Positions 19,495 to 26,494 of a stretch of 64,000 nucleotides of DNA are shown here, in pieces. This DNA is from Collimonas humicola (GTDB taxonomy: Bacteria > Pseudomonadota > Gammaproteobacteria > Burkholderiales > Burkholderiaceae_D), in the NCBI RefSeq assembly GCF_018304945.1, contig NZ_JAGQEE010000001.1, positions 1,798,001 to 1,862,000 of the forward strand, read 5' to 3'. The notes beneath the pieces were generated by a model, which was not told the origin of the DNA, ran no database searches, and saw nothing but the letters and a program-made list of their open reading frames with translations. Made by a program: the position numbers and the translations under genes. Every line of letters begins with the position of its first letter. Position 1 is the stretch's first letter.

Positions 19495-19528
19495 AAAAAC
19501 GGCGCTGCTGAGAAAACTCATCGCGCCG
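19495..19528 (-). terminator. Terminator-like hairpin between rpmF and plsX
   Basis: On the minus strand CGGCGC pairs with GCGCCG, with an inner TGAG/CTCA stem, followed directly by TTTTTG (19499-19495). It lies about 30 bp after the rpmF stop. Since plsX and the fab genes follow, it may act as a partial terminator that sets ribosomal-protein output above fab expression. Confidence 0.65.
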
Positions 19529-19556
19529 CCTTCAACCTGCATCACAAGAACAGAGA

Positions 19557-19739
19557 TTACTCGTCGTTCTTGGTCTTCAACACTTTACGGCCACGGTAAA
19601 AGCCGTTCGGGCTGATGTGGTGGCGCAGATGTGTTTCACCAGTCGTTGGCTCGATAGCCAGCGGAGGCGCAACCAGAAAATCGTGGGCACGGTGCATGCC
19701 GCGCTTGGATGGGGTCTTCTTATTTTGTTGAACTGCCAT
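19557..19739 (-). CDS. rpmF: 50S ribosomal protein L32
   Basis: The 60-residue L32 begins [20 protein letters not shown], the diagnostic start, and has [17 protein letters not shown] near the end. The zinc-binding cysteines found in some L32 proteins are absent, as is usual for betaproteobacterial forms. It follows yceD and precedes plsX. Confidence 0.97.
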   Translation of the reverse strand: MAVQQNKKTPSKRGMHRAHDFLVAPPLAIEPTTGETHLRHHISPNGFYRGRKVLKTKNDE

Positions 19740-19927
19740 GATAACTCCTGCTTTCTTAAGATCTAAAGTTTAACATATCCAACCCTCAGAACAGGGAAAG
19801 GCTGGATACTCCTGCCGCGTATGGAATGCGCGGATTTTACTACCTATTGCCACACCTTAGTCACACATCATCAAAATCACACTCTACGACTGTGAAAATC
19901 AGCGCGACAAATTTACCGCAATTCGTT

Positions 19928-20425
19928 TTAATTCTTCAAACTTTTAAGCATCGCAAACGGGGATTCTTTTTTGCTGGCTTTGAGCCCTTCAAGCGCAGAC
20001 TGATCCGGACAGACCGCATGCTTGGGTGATAGCGGCAAGGCCAGCAAGGCCTCGTCTTCAATCAATTCAATAATATTCAGTGATTTGGTGCCGACGATGA
20101 CGTCAATTTCGTCATTATCAAGAAGCGCATCGATTTCATCGGCGCTTTCTTCATCCTTTGCCAACACCAGTACGGATTCCGCATCGATATCGAAGGCAAA
20201 CGGCGTCAAACAGCGTTGACACATGATCTTGATCGCGCCGGTGACCGACATCGTCAGTTGCGGATGCCCCAAGGAGTCGACGCCGCCAACCAGGATCCAG
20301 TGCAGCGCGCCGGAGCGGTCTGCCGACTCATCTGCCAGGCGACCGAGGTCAGCCACAGCGATGTCGCCTTCACGGCGCTCTTTATGGCGCGAATACTCAA
20401 AGGCGTCGATTACAAAAGCACTCAT
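19928..20425 (-). CDS. yceD: YceD/DUF177 family protein
   Basis: A 165-residue acidic protein of the DUF177 family, whose genes usually sit beside rpmF and which has been linked to 23S rRNA accumulation. The core includes CQRCLTPFAFDI (a CxxC element), and a second conserved region reads IELIEDEALLALPLSPKH followed by C. The frame extends upstream for 38 codons, but the family-like N-terminus starts at MSAFVIDAFEY (20425). It is divergent from maf. Confidence 0.86.
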   Translation of the reverse strand: MSAFVIDAFEYSRHKERREGDIAVADLGRLADESADRSGALHWILVGGVDSLGHPQLTMSVTGAIKIMCQRCLTPFAFDIDAESVLVLAKDEESADEIDALLDNDEIDVIVGTKSLNIIELIEDEALLALPLSPKHAVCPDQSALEGLKASKKESPFAMLKSLKN

Positions 20426-20539
20426 ATAATATAGCCGAACTCTGCCGAACCCGGAAAACCTGCGATAATAACAGCCTTTTCCTTTATTCGTCAAAGTGTT
20501 AGCGCATTTTTCGCCTTTTATCGCCAGGCGTGCGCTCAA

Positions 20540-21220
20540 ATGACGGAAATCATGGCCTCTTTACAACACGGACGCATTGCAACCGATATGTTACCACCCC
20601 TGCCGCGCCTGATCCTTGGCTCCAGCTCCAAATACCGCAAAGAATTGCTTTCCCGGCTACAAATCCCCTTCGATGTCATGGTGCCGGCCATCGATGAAAC
20701 CGCCCTTCCCGGCGAAACCCCGCAAGCCACGGCCCTACGCCTGGCGCTCGAAAAAGCCCGTGCCGTCGCACTTCTGGCACCCGGCGCATTAGTGATCGGC
20801 TCGGATCAGGTCGCCACCTTGGATGGCGAGCAGATCGGCAAGCCGGGCGATCATGTCAATGCGCTGAAACAGCTGCAGAAGATGCGCGGCCGCCGCGTCA
20901 TCTTCCATACCGCGCTGTGCCTGTGGGATGGCCGCGCAGCGCAGCCGGAAAAAGCGGCGCAGATCGAAAACATCCAGACCTTCGTCACCTTCCGCGACCT
21001 GCCCGACGCCGAGCTGGACGCCTACTTGCGCATCGAGCAACCCTACGATTGCGCAGGCAGCGCAAAAAATGAAGGCCTGGGCATCGCCATCCTGGAAAAA
21101 ATCGAGAGCACCGATCCGACCGCCCTGACCGGATTGCCATTGATCGCCCTGACCAGTATGCTACGCCGCGCCGCCCTTCCGTTTTTCACAAAGAAAATAA
21201 TTGCGGGACAGAGTTTGTGA
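20540..21220 (+). CDS. maf: Maf-family nucleotide pyrophosphatase
   Basis: Maf proteins hydrolyse non-canonical or modified nucleoside triphosphates (housecleaning). The start of the fold reads LPRLILGSSSKYRKELL, followed by DETALPGETP, GSDQVATLDG and a helical end. The true start is unsure: ATG at 20540 (AGG 10 bases upstream), 20552 or 20588; the conserved domain begins only after 20588. It is divergent from yceD and precedes the RsmI-like gene by 50 bp. Confidence 0.88.
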   Translation: MTEIMASLQHGRIATDMLPPLPRLILGSSSKYRKELLSRLQIPFDVMVPAIDETALPGETPQATALRLALEKARAVALLAPGALVIGSDQVATLDGEQIGKPGDHVNALKQLQKMRGRRVIFHTALCLWDGRAAQPEKAAQIENIQTFVTFRDLPDAELDAYLRIEQPYDCAGSAKNEGLGIAILEKIESTDPTALTGLPLIALTSMLRRAALPFFTKKIIAGQSL

Positions 21221-21270
21221 GCCGCCGCAGCGTGGCGAATTACTCTGGCCCCGACTAACTAGAACCCAAC

Positions 21271-22023
21271 ATGCCAGGCATTCTGTATTTAATTCCAAAC
21301 ACCCTCGGTCAAAGCGATGCCGGTCCGGCACAACAGCTGGCCGCCGTCATTCCGACCGAAGTCCAGGCGCTGACCGCCGGGCTCGATTATTTCATCGCTG
21401 AAAACGCAAAGACCACGCGCGCGTTCCTGAAGCTGGTCAATGGCGTTCAACCGTTGATCAAGCCGCTGCAGGAAATCCAGATTGCCGAACTCAACGTGAA
21501 TACCGCCAGCGCCGCCTTGCCGGCCTTGCTGGCGCCCATCCTGGCGGGCCAGGACGCCGGCCTGATCTCGGAAGCGGGCGTGCCGGCGGTAGCGGATCCC
21601 GGCGCCAACCTGGTGCGTCTGGCGCATGCGCACAACATCCTGGTGCGGCCGTTGGTGGGCCCCTCGTCCTTGCTGCTGGCGATCATGGGCAGCGGCCTCA
21701 ACGGCCAGAGCTTTGCCTTCAACGGCTACCTGCCTACCGATGCCGAGCAGCGCGGCAAGCGCATCAAGGCACTGGAGCTGCGTTCGCGCCAGGAGCAGCA
21801 GACCCAGTTGTTCATTGAAACCCCCTATCGCAACGGCGCCTTCCTGGAAGCGCTGGCCAACAGTTGCCAGGCCGGCACGCTGATCTGCGTCGCCACCGAC
21901 CTGACCCTGCCCACTGAAACCATCAAGACGCAGACAGCAGCCAAATGGAAGAGCGCGCTGGCCGCAGGCAAGCACCCGGACTTCCACAAAAAGCCGACTG
22001 TGTTTTTATTTCTGGCGCAGTAA
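21271..22023 (+). CDS. RsmI-like SAM-dependent methyltransferase
   Basis: A 250-residue protein of the tetrapyrrole methylase/RsmI superfamily. The segment GLISEAGVPAVADPGANLV near residues 98-116 corresponds to the SAM-binding loop of RsmI, and VGPSSLLLAIMGSGL follows. It is shorter than canonical RsmI (~285 residues) and diverges in the first 60 residues. Similar proteins next to maf in Burkholderiales are annotated only as SAM-dependent methyltransferases. It may be an RsmI paralogue; its target is unknown. Confidence 0.8.
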   Translation: MPGILYLIPNTLGQSDAGPAQQLAAVIPTEVQALTAGLDYFIAENAKTTRAFLKLVNGVQPLIKPLQEIQIAELNVNTASAALPALLAPILAGQDAGLISEAGVPAVADPGANLVRLAHAHNILVRPLVGPSSLLLAIMGSGLNGQSFAFNGYLPTDAEQRGKRIKALELRSRQEQQTQLFIETPYRNGAFLEALANSCQAGTLICVATDLTLPTETIKTQTAAKWKSALAAGKHPDFHKKPTVFLFLAQ

Positions 22024-22122
22024 TGTTTATTTGAAAAAGCAGCCGGGAAAATTTGCCCGCGCTTTTCGTGCAGCTTTTCAGGCAATGTTTTTTTTCAGCG
22101 GCAAACACTGCGCACCAAATGC

Positions 22123-22156
22123 AAAACGGCAACGGTATTGCGCCGTCGCCGTTTTT
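22123..22156 (+). terminator. Terminator of the maf/RsmI-like transcript
   Basis: AAAACGGC (22123-22130) pairs with GCCGTTTT (22148-22155), and after one A/C mismatch ACGG pairs with CCGT, closing a 7-base loop; the T-rich arm runs on as TTTTTGC. It lies about 100 bp after the methylase stop. Confidence 0.75.
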
Positions 22157-22160
22157 GCTA

Positions 22161-22219
22161 GTCTCGAAAGACAGGGGTTGAGAAGTCGAAAACTTCTCGG
22201 TGCCGCATCAATGATGCGG
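22161..22219. other. Three consecutive hairpins, possible structured RNA
   Basis: Three perfect stems follow one another: GTCT/AGAC (22161-22172, loop CGAA), GAGAAGT/ACTTCTC (22180-22198, loop CGAAA) and CCGCATC/GATGCGG (22203-22219, loop AAT). On the minus strand the first loop becomes UUCG. The block matches no riboswitch or small RNA I recognise, and transcription is not shown. Confidence 0.35.
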
Positions 22220-22409
22220 TGGTTTGTCCGGTAGTCAACAACGATTCCAAAGCAAGGGGTTGTATTGCCGCTGGAACGATTCTTTGCTACCGAAGCAATT
22301 GCAACTGGGTGGCCAACGAGTTTGCTATTTCTATAATCGCCTCCTCCGTTCGCTATTCCTTTGGTCCCTTCAATATACGCCAGGATCGCTAAGATACAAG
22401 GCGAATTAC

Positions 22410-22426
22410 GGTAATACGGTATTACC
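22410..22426. promoter_or_regulatory. Perfect palindrome GGTAATAC-G-GTATTACC
   Basis: An 8-bp inverted repeat with a single central base, set in A/T-rich DNA about 120 bp past the end of the SppA-type gene. The form fits a binding site for a dimeric regulator, but no promoter for a neighbouring gene is apparent here, since both flanking genes point into this gap. Confidence 0.3.
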
Positions 22427-22456
22427 TTATAACGCTTTCAACATTCCTTGTTTTAC

Positions 22457-22490
22457 AAAAAACCCGCCAGCGATTTCTCGCAAGCGGGTT
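22457..22490 (-). terminator. Terminator of the SppA-type gene
   Basis: On the minus strand AACCCGC pairs with GCGGGTT, with further pairing TGCGA/TCGCT inside, followed by six T residues (22462-22457). It lies about 55 bp beyond the peptidase stop codon. Confidence 0.85.
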
Positions 22491-22544
22491 CGTTAAATAA
22501 AATCCAACGCAAAAATTCAATGCGAAAAAATCAATGCAGAAAGC

Positions 22545-23528
22545 TCAACGCAGGCTAGGCCGTACCTGGTTCGCCAGCGACTGCACCACACCTGCGCCCA
22601 TCGCCACGCCGAATTTTTTCAGCACGCGCTCAGGCAAGCCTTCGCTCTTGGTGTAATCGACAATATCTTCCTGCTTCAAGACATCGCGCGCCACGCTGTC
22701 GACCGTGCCGTAACCGTCTGCCAGGCCCATGTCGATTGCCTTGGAACCGCTCCAGAACAGGCCGGAAAAGGTTTCCGGCGTCTCCTTCAAGCGTGCGCCG
22801 CGGCCCTTGCGGACAACATCGATGAACTGCTGATGAATCTCCGCCAGCATGGTTTGCGCATAACCTTTTTGCGTCGTGCTCATCGGGCTGAACGGATCAA
22901 GGAAACCCTTGTTCTCGCCCGCAGTCAGCAGGCGCCGCTCGACGCCGACCTTGTCCATCAAGCCGGTGAAGCCGAAGCCATCCATCAGCACGCCGATCGA
23001 GCCGACGATGCTGGCCTTGTTGACATAGATCTTGTCGGCTGCGGCGGCGATGTAGTAACCGCCGGAAGCGCACATCTCATCGACCACCACATACAAAGGC
23101 TTGTTCGGATATTCCTTGCGCAAGCGGGTGATTTCATCATTGATGATGCCGGCCTGCACCGGACTGCCGCCAGGGCTGTTGATGCGCAAGATCACGCCGA
23201 CCGAATCATCGGCGGCGAAAGCATTGTCGAGCGCAGGCACCACCACGCCGGCGGAGCCGTTGCCTTCCGATTCGATGGCGCCGTTGATCTTCACCAGCGC
23301 GGTATGGGCGCCGACGGTTTGCGTATCTGAGCCTTCGTAATTCATGCCCAGCCAAAAGGCAAAGCCGATCACGCCGAGGACCGCCAGCTTGAAGAAGATG
23401 CCCCAGCGGCGGCGGGCGCGCTGCTCGCGCAGCGAAGCAAACGCCAGCTTTTCCAGCAGTTCGCGTTCCCAGCCTTCTTTTTTTGCCGGCAGCGCGGAAC
23501 CAACATTATCAAATTCGTTATTGCTCAT
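22545..23528 (-). CDS. sppA: S49-family signal peptide peptidase (SppA-type)
   Basis: A membrane-bound serine protease that cleaves remnant signal peptides. The 327-residue protein (start ATG at 23528; a GTG nine bases upstream is less likely) has one transmembrane segment near residues 46-61 and a single peptidase domain. The predicted Ser-Lys dyad is Ser155 (MCASGGYY) and Lys207 (GENKGFLDPF), 52 residues apart as in Bacillus SppA. INSPGGSP precedes the active site. The single-domain length differs from the double-domain E. coli SppA. Confidence 0.9.
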   Translation of the reverse strand: MSNNEFDNVGSALPAKKEGWERELLEKLAFASLREQRARRRWGIFFKLAVLGVIGFAFWLGMNYEGSDTQTVGAHTALVKINGAIESEGNGSAGVVVPALDNAFAADDSVGVILRINSPGGSPVQAGIINDEITRLRKEYPNKPLYVVVDEMCASGGYYIAAAADKIYVNKASIVGSIGVLMDGFGFTGLMDKVGVERRLLTAGENKGFLDPFSPMSTTQKGYAQTMLAEIHQQFIDVVRKGRGARLKETPETFSGLFWSGSKAIDMGLADGYGTVDSVARDVLKQEDIVDYTKSEGLPERVLKKFGVAMGAGVVQSLANQVRPSLR

Positions 23529-23590
23529 GGTGCTCACTCACGTCGATTATCAGGGATCGTTCAATAGGCACAACAGGTCGCCAGGCCAGA

Positions 23591-23977
23591 TCAGGCCAGC
23601 GCCGGCCGCACATATTCATCAGGGATCCAGAACACCTGATCATTGCTTTCTTCAACTAAAATCTTGTGCAGGCGTCCGCCGCGGCAGGGACCGCCGGCAC
23701 AGCGCCCGGTTTCCGGCTCATACACCGCGCCGTGGGTGGCGCACATCAAGTACAGGCCGCTGGATTCGAAGAAGTCGCCCTCGTTCCAGTCCAGCTCCAT
23801 CGCCACGTGAGCGCAACGATTCAGGTAGGCATGCACGACATTGTCATAGCGGATGGCAAACGCCACCGCATCGTCGCCCCATGCCGTCACCGGAAAACGC
23901 ACGCCCTTGCCGCGCTCCGCCAGGGCGGCGGAAGCGCAGATGGGAATGCGCAGACTATTTACGGCTTGTTCAGACAT
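23591..23977 (-). CDS. Rieske [2Fe-2S] ferredoxin-like protein
   Basis: A 128-residue stand-alone Rieske protein. The cluster ligands are visible as Cys55-x-His57 (RCAHVAM) and Cys79-xx-His82 (MCATHGA), with the later GRCAGGPCRGG loop. There is no signal peptide or membrane anchor, so it is probably a soluble electron carrier or oxygenase-type ferredoxin. It lies between the phosphatase and peptidase genes; no oxygenase is nearby and the partner is unknown. Confidence 0.85.
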   Translation of the reverse strand: MSEQAVNSLRIPICASAALAERGKGVRFPVTAWGDDAVAFAIRYDNVVHAYLNRCAHVAMELDWNEGDFFESSGLYLMCATHGAVYEPETGRCAGGPCRGGRLHKILVEESNDQVFWIPDEYVRPALA

Positions 23978-24017
23978 CGCGTGACACTCTCGTTGGCAAC
24001 CTGCATCAGTTTTAAAT

Positions 24018-24689
24018 TCAGGCGTTATTGATCAGCCAGTCATGCAGCTGCGGCGTCGACGTCGCGCTGAACAGCGGCTTCAGCGCATTCAGTTCGTGCG
24101 CAGGATGAGCGCCATACTGCACCGCGATGCCGGCGGCGCCGGCATTGATCGCCATCTGCAGATCATGCGTCGTGTCGCCGATCATCACTGTCCGCTTCAG
24201 ATCCTGGCCCAGTTCGCGCGTCAGTTCCTGCAGCATGGCGGGATGCGGCTTGGAGAAGGTTTCGTCGGCGCAGCGCGTGGCATCGAATACCGACAGCAGC
24301 TTGGTTTCATGCAAGGCGCGGTTCAGCCCGACCCGGCTCTTGCCGGTGGCGATCGCCAGGAAATAACCTTGCTGCGACAGATCGGCCAGCATTTCGCGGA
24401 CGCCGTCGAACAGGGTCAGGTCCTGGTCCTGCGCCAGATAATGATAACGATAGCGCTCCACCACACGCGGATACTGGTTGGCGTCCAGACCCGGCATCGC
24501 GACCTGCATTGCTTCGCCCAGGCCGAGTCCTATCACATGCGAAGCCGCCTTGTTGTCCGGAATCGGCAAGCCCAGGTCCCTGGCCGCAGCCTGGATACAT
24601 TTCACGATGATGGCGGTACTGTCCATCAAGGTGCCATCCCAATCAAATACGATTAAGTCAAAATTCTTTCTTGCCATATTGCCCGGCAA
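24018..24689 (-). CDS. HAD-family phosphatase, Gph-like
   Basis: A HAD superfamily hydrolase with the nucleophile motif DWDGTLMDS near residues 16-24, the motif II segment LAIATGKSRVGL and the motif III/IV region KPHPAMLQ..IGDTTHDLQMA. It resembles phosphoglycolate phosphatase (Gph), but the family's substrate range is broad. Length is 223 residues from 24689; an in-frame ATG at 24677 would also fit. It follows rluC in the same direction, a common betaproteobacterial order. Confidence 0.85.
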   Translation of the reverse strand: MPGNMARKNFDLIVFDWDGTLMDSTAIIVKCIQAAARDLGLPIPDNKAASHVIGLGLGEAMQVAMPGLDANQYPRVVERYRYHYLAQDQDLTLFDGVREMLADLSQQGYFLAIATGKSRVGLNRALHETKLLSVFDATRCADETFSKPHPAMLQELTRELGQDLKRTVMIGDTTHDLQMAINAGAAGIAVQYGAHPAHELNALKPLFSATSTPQLHDWLINNA

Positions 24690-24786
24690 TCGCTTGCCAG
24701 CTCCTGTTCATGGGTTTTGCCTGCCGGCCGACAATGCGCAATCGGCGATCGGCAAACCAATAGATAGATAAATACTAACTGATATT

Positions 24787-25893
24787 CTAATCGCCCGTGA
24801 TACGTGATGGTGCAGGAGCAACATCCGATTTGTTTTCCTGAGGCAAACTTTTCAGGAATTTCTCGCATTCCGGCGGCAGTGGCGCCTTCAAGGTCACCGG
24901 CTTGCCGGTCTCGGGATGGGCAAAGGTAATCTGATAGGCATGCAAAAACATCCGCTTCAGGGCAATACGCTGGCCGTCCGCCTTCTGCAAGGCGCGATTC
25001 AGCGCAAAGTCGCCATACTTGTCGTCGCCGGCAATGGCAAAGCCGCTCGAGGACAGATGGACCCGGATCTGATGCGTGCGTCCGGTCTTCAATTCCGCTT
25101 CCAGCAAGGCATAGTCGCCGTAGCGGCGAATCAGGTTGAAGATGGTGTGCGATGCCTGGCCGTCGGCCTGCACTCGCACCCGGCGTTCGCCATCGGCCGC
25201 CGTATACTTATGCAAGGGCAATTTAATATGCTGGCGCTCGTTCTGCCAATCGCCGTGCACCAATACCAGGTATCGCTTGTCGGTATCGCCGTCGCGCATC
25301 TGTTCGTGCAGATTGGTCAGCGCCGAACGTTTCTTTGCCAACAACAAAATCCCGGAGGTATCGCGATCCAGTCGGTGCACCAGTTCTAGGAATTTAGCTT
25401 GCGGACGTGCTGCCCGCAGTTGCTCGATGACGCCGTAGCTGACGCCGGATCCGCCATGCACCGCAACTCCGGCCGGCTTGTCTATCACCAGCATATGATT
25501 ATCTTCAAGCAATATCTTGAATTCGGCGCCCGGCACCACTTGTTCTTGTTTTTCAGCAATGCGGATCGGCGGCACCCGGATCACATCGCCTTCCAGCAAC
25601 CGGTAGGTCTGGTCGATACGGCCTTTGTTGACCCTGACCTCGCCCGAACGCAGTACACGATAAATATGGCTTTTGGGTACACCTTTACAAATGCGCAACA
25701 AAAAATTGTCGATCCGTTGACCGGCATCCTCTTCGCCTATGGTCAGCAGTTGAACTTGCAGCGGCGCCGGAGGCGGCTTCACCTCTTGCTCCACAGCTAC
25801 TTTGGGCTCAGCCTTGTACTTGGCCGCGGCTTGTGTCCGCGGCTCCGGGCGAGACTTGACTCGCCCTCCAGAAAATCTCGCTAAGTCCTTCAT
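24787..25893 (-). CDS. rluC: 23S rRNA pseudouridine synthase RluC
   Basis: RluC converts several uridines of 23S rRNA (955, 2504, 2580 in E. coli) to pseudouridine. An S4 RNA-binding domain (RIDNFLLRICKGVPKSHIYR, about 60-120) precedes the RluA-type catalytic domain with Asp176 in HRLDRDTSG. The 368-residue protein carries a basic N-terminal extension of ~45 residues. It is divergent from rne, the usual rluC/rne arrangement. Confidence 0.93.
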   Translation of the reverse strand: MKDLARFSGGRVKSRPEPRTQAAAKYKAEPKVAVEQEVKPPPAPLQVQLLTIGEEDAGQRIDNFLLRICKGVPKSHIYRVLRSGEVRVNKGRIDQTYRLLEGDVIRVPPIRIAEKQEQVVPGAEFKILLEDNHMLVIDKPAGVAVHGGSGVSYGVIEQLRAARPQAKFLELVHRLDRDTSGILLLAKKRSALTNLHEQMRDGDTDKRYLVLVHGDWQNERQHIKLPLHKYTAADGERRVRVQADGQASHTIFNLIRRYGDYALLEAELKTGRTHQIRVHLSSSGFAIAGDDKYGDFALNRALQKADGQRIALKRMFLHAYQITFAHPETGKPVTLKAPLPPECEKFLKSLPQENKSDVAPAPSRITGD

Positions 25894-26494
25894 TTTGAAT
25901 ATATAATTGTTGCGCGACTGTTCGGAAACAGTTGCTGGTGTAAGAATAAAAAGACCATTCTACACAGGGGCGTCCCCATCAGCCTCGCCAATTTGCAAAT
26001 TTGATGGGAAATGTGTACGCATCACCCCTGCGCGAGTCAAGGTCGCACCGTTGTTGTCATCGGATAGCGCGCACGGATGCTGAACAAGAATGTCTGGATG
26101 ATTAGGATAAAGTCCGGCGAGCCCGATGCGATTCAGTCGCGACGAGCTCGCCGGTTGATGTAGTGCTTATAAACAAGTCGATTAACTTTACTGAAACCAA
26201 TGCTTCATTTGGCTCTATCAAGCTGCTCACCGCCCGGCGTCATGCTCGCGATCCGCGAACTGCAAGACGCTGTGCCGGCGCACGCTGGTAGTCTTCTGTA
26301 ATACGACAGCACTGTATCCGCGCCTGTGCATTGCGCCCTACGAATGTAGATCAGGCGCTGCACGCCAAGGCAATTCTCTCCCCCCAGACACTCCGTTCTC
26401 GCGTACATCCCTGTACTTTTTGGCGCTGACAGAATGCTGAAGAACAGCATCATTAAGCGCCATTGAATTGACCCAAGGGTCACGGAGCGAAAAA
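25894..26494. other. Long rluC-rne intergenic region, probable rne 5' leader
   Basis: This 601-bp divergent intergenic region includes a strong stem-loop at 26114-26154 and a smaller one (ATGCTG/CAGCAT around 26434) about 55 bases before the rne start. Long structured leaders are known to mediate RNase E autoregulation in enterobacteria; by analogy this may be a cis-acting target for RNase E. No supported gene was seen on either strand. Confidence 0.5.
26114..26154 (+). other. Stem-loop in the rne leader
   Basis: CCGGCGAGC (26114-26122) pairs perfectly with GCTCGCCGG (26146-26154); inside it GCGA/TCGC forms a second short stem. No T tract follows, so it is not an intrinsic terminator. It lies about 340 bases upstream of the rne start codon. 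Confidence 0.6.

Larger units (their letters stand above)
22024..22544. other. Convergent intergenic region with hairpin cluster (no gene supported)
   Basis: This 521-bp gap between convergent genes contains a terminator for each side, three compact hairpins in a row (22161-22219) and a perfect 8+8 palindrome (22410-22426). Short frames exist on both strands but none above 90 codons, and none resembles a known family. Base composition between 22300 and 22450 is visibly more A/T-rich than the genes around it. Confidence 0.5.

Noticed and set aside
22140-22240. Guanidine-II (mini-ykkC) or other known riboswitch
   Set aside because: The hairpin loops are CGAA, CGAAA and AAT rather than the required ACGR, and no relevant gene lies downstream.
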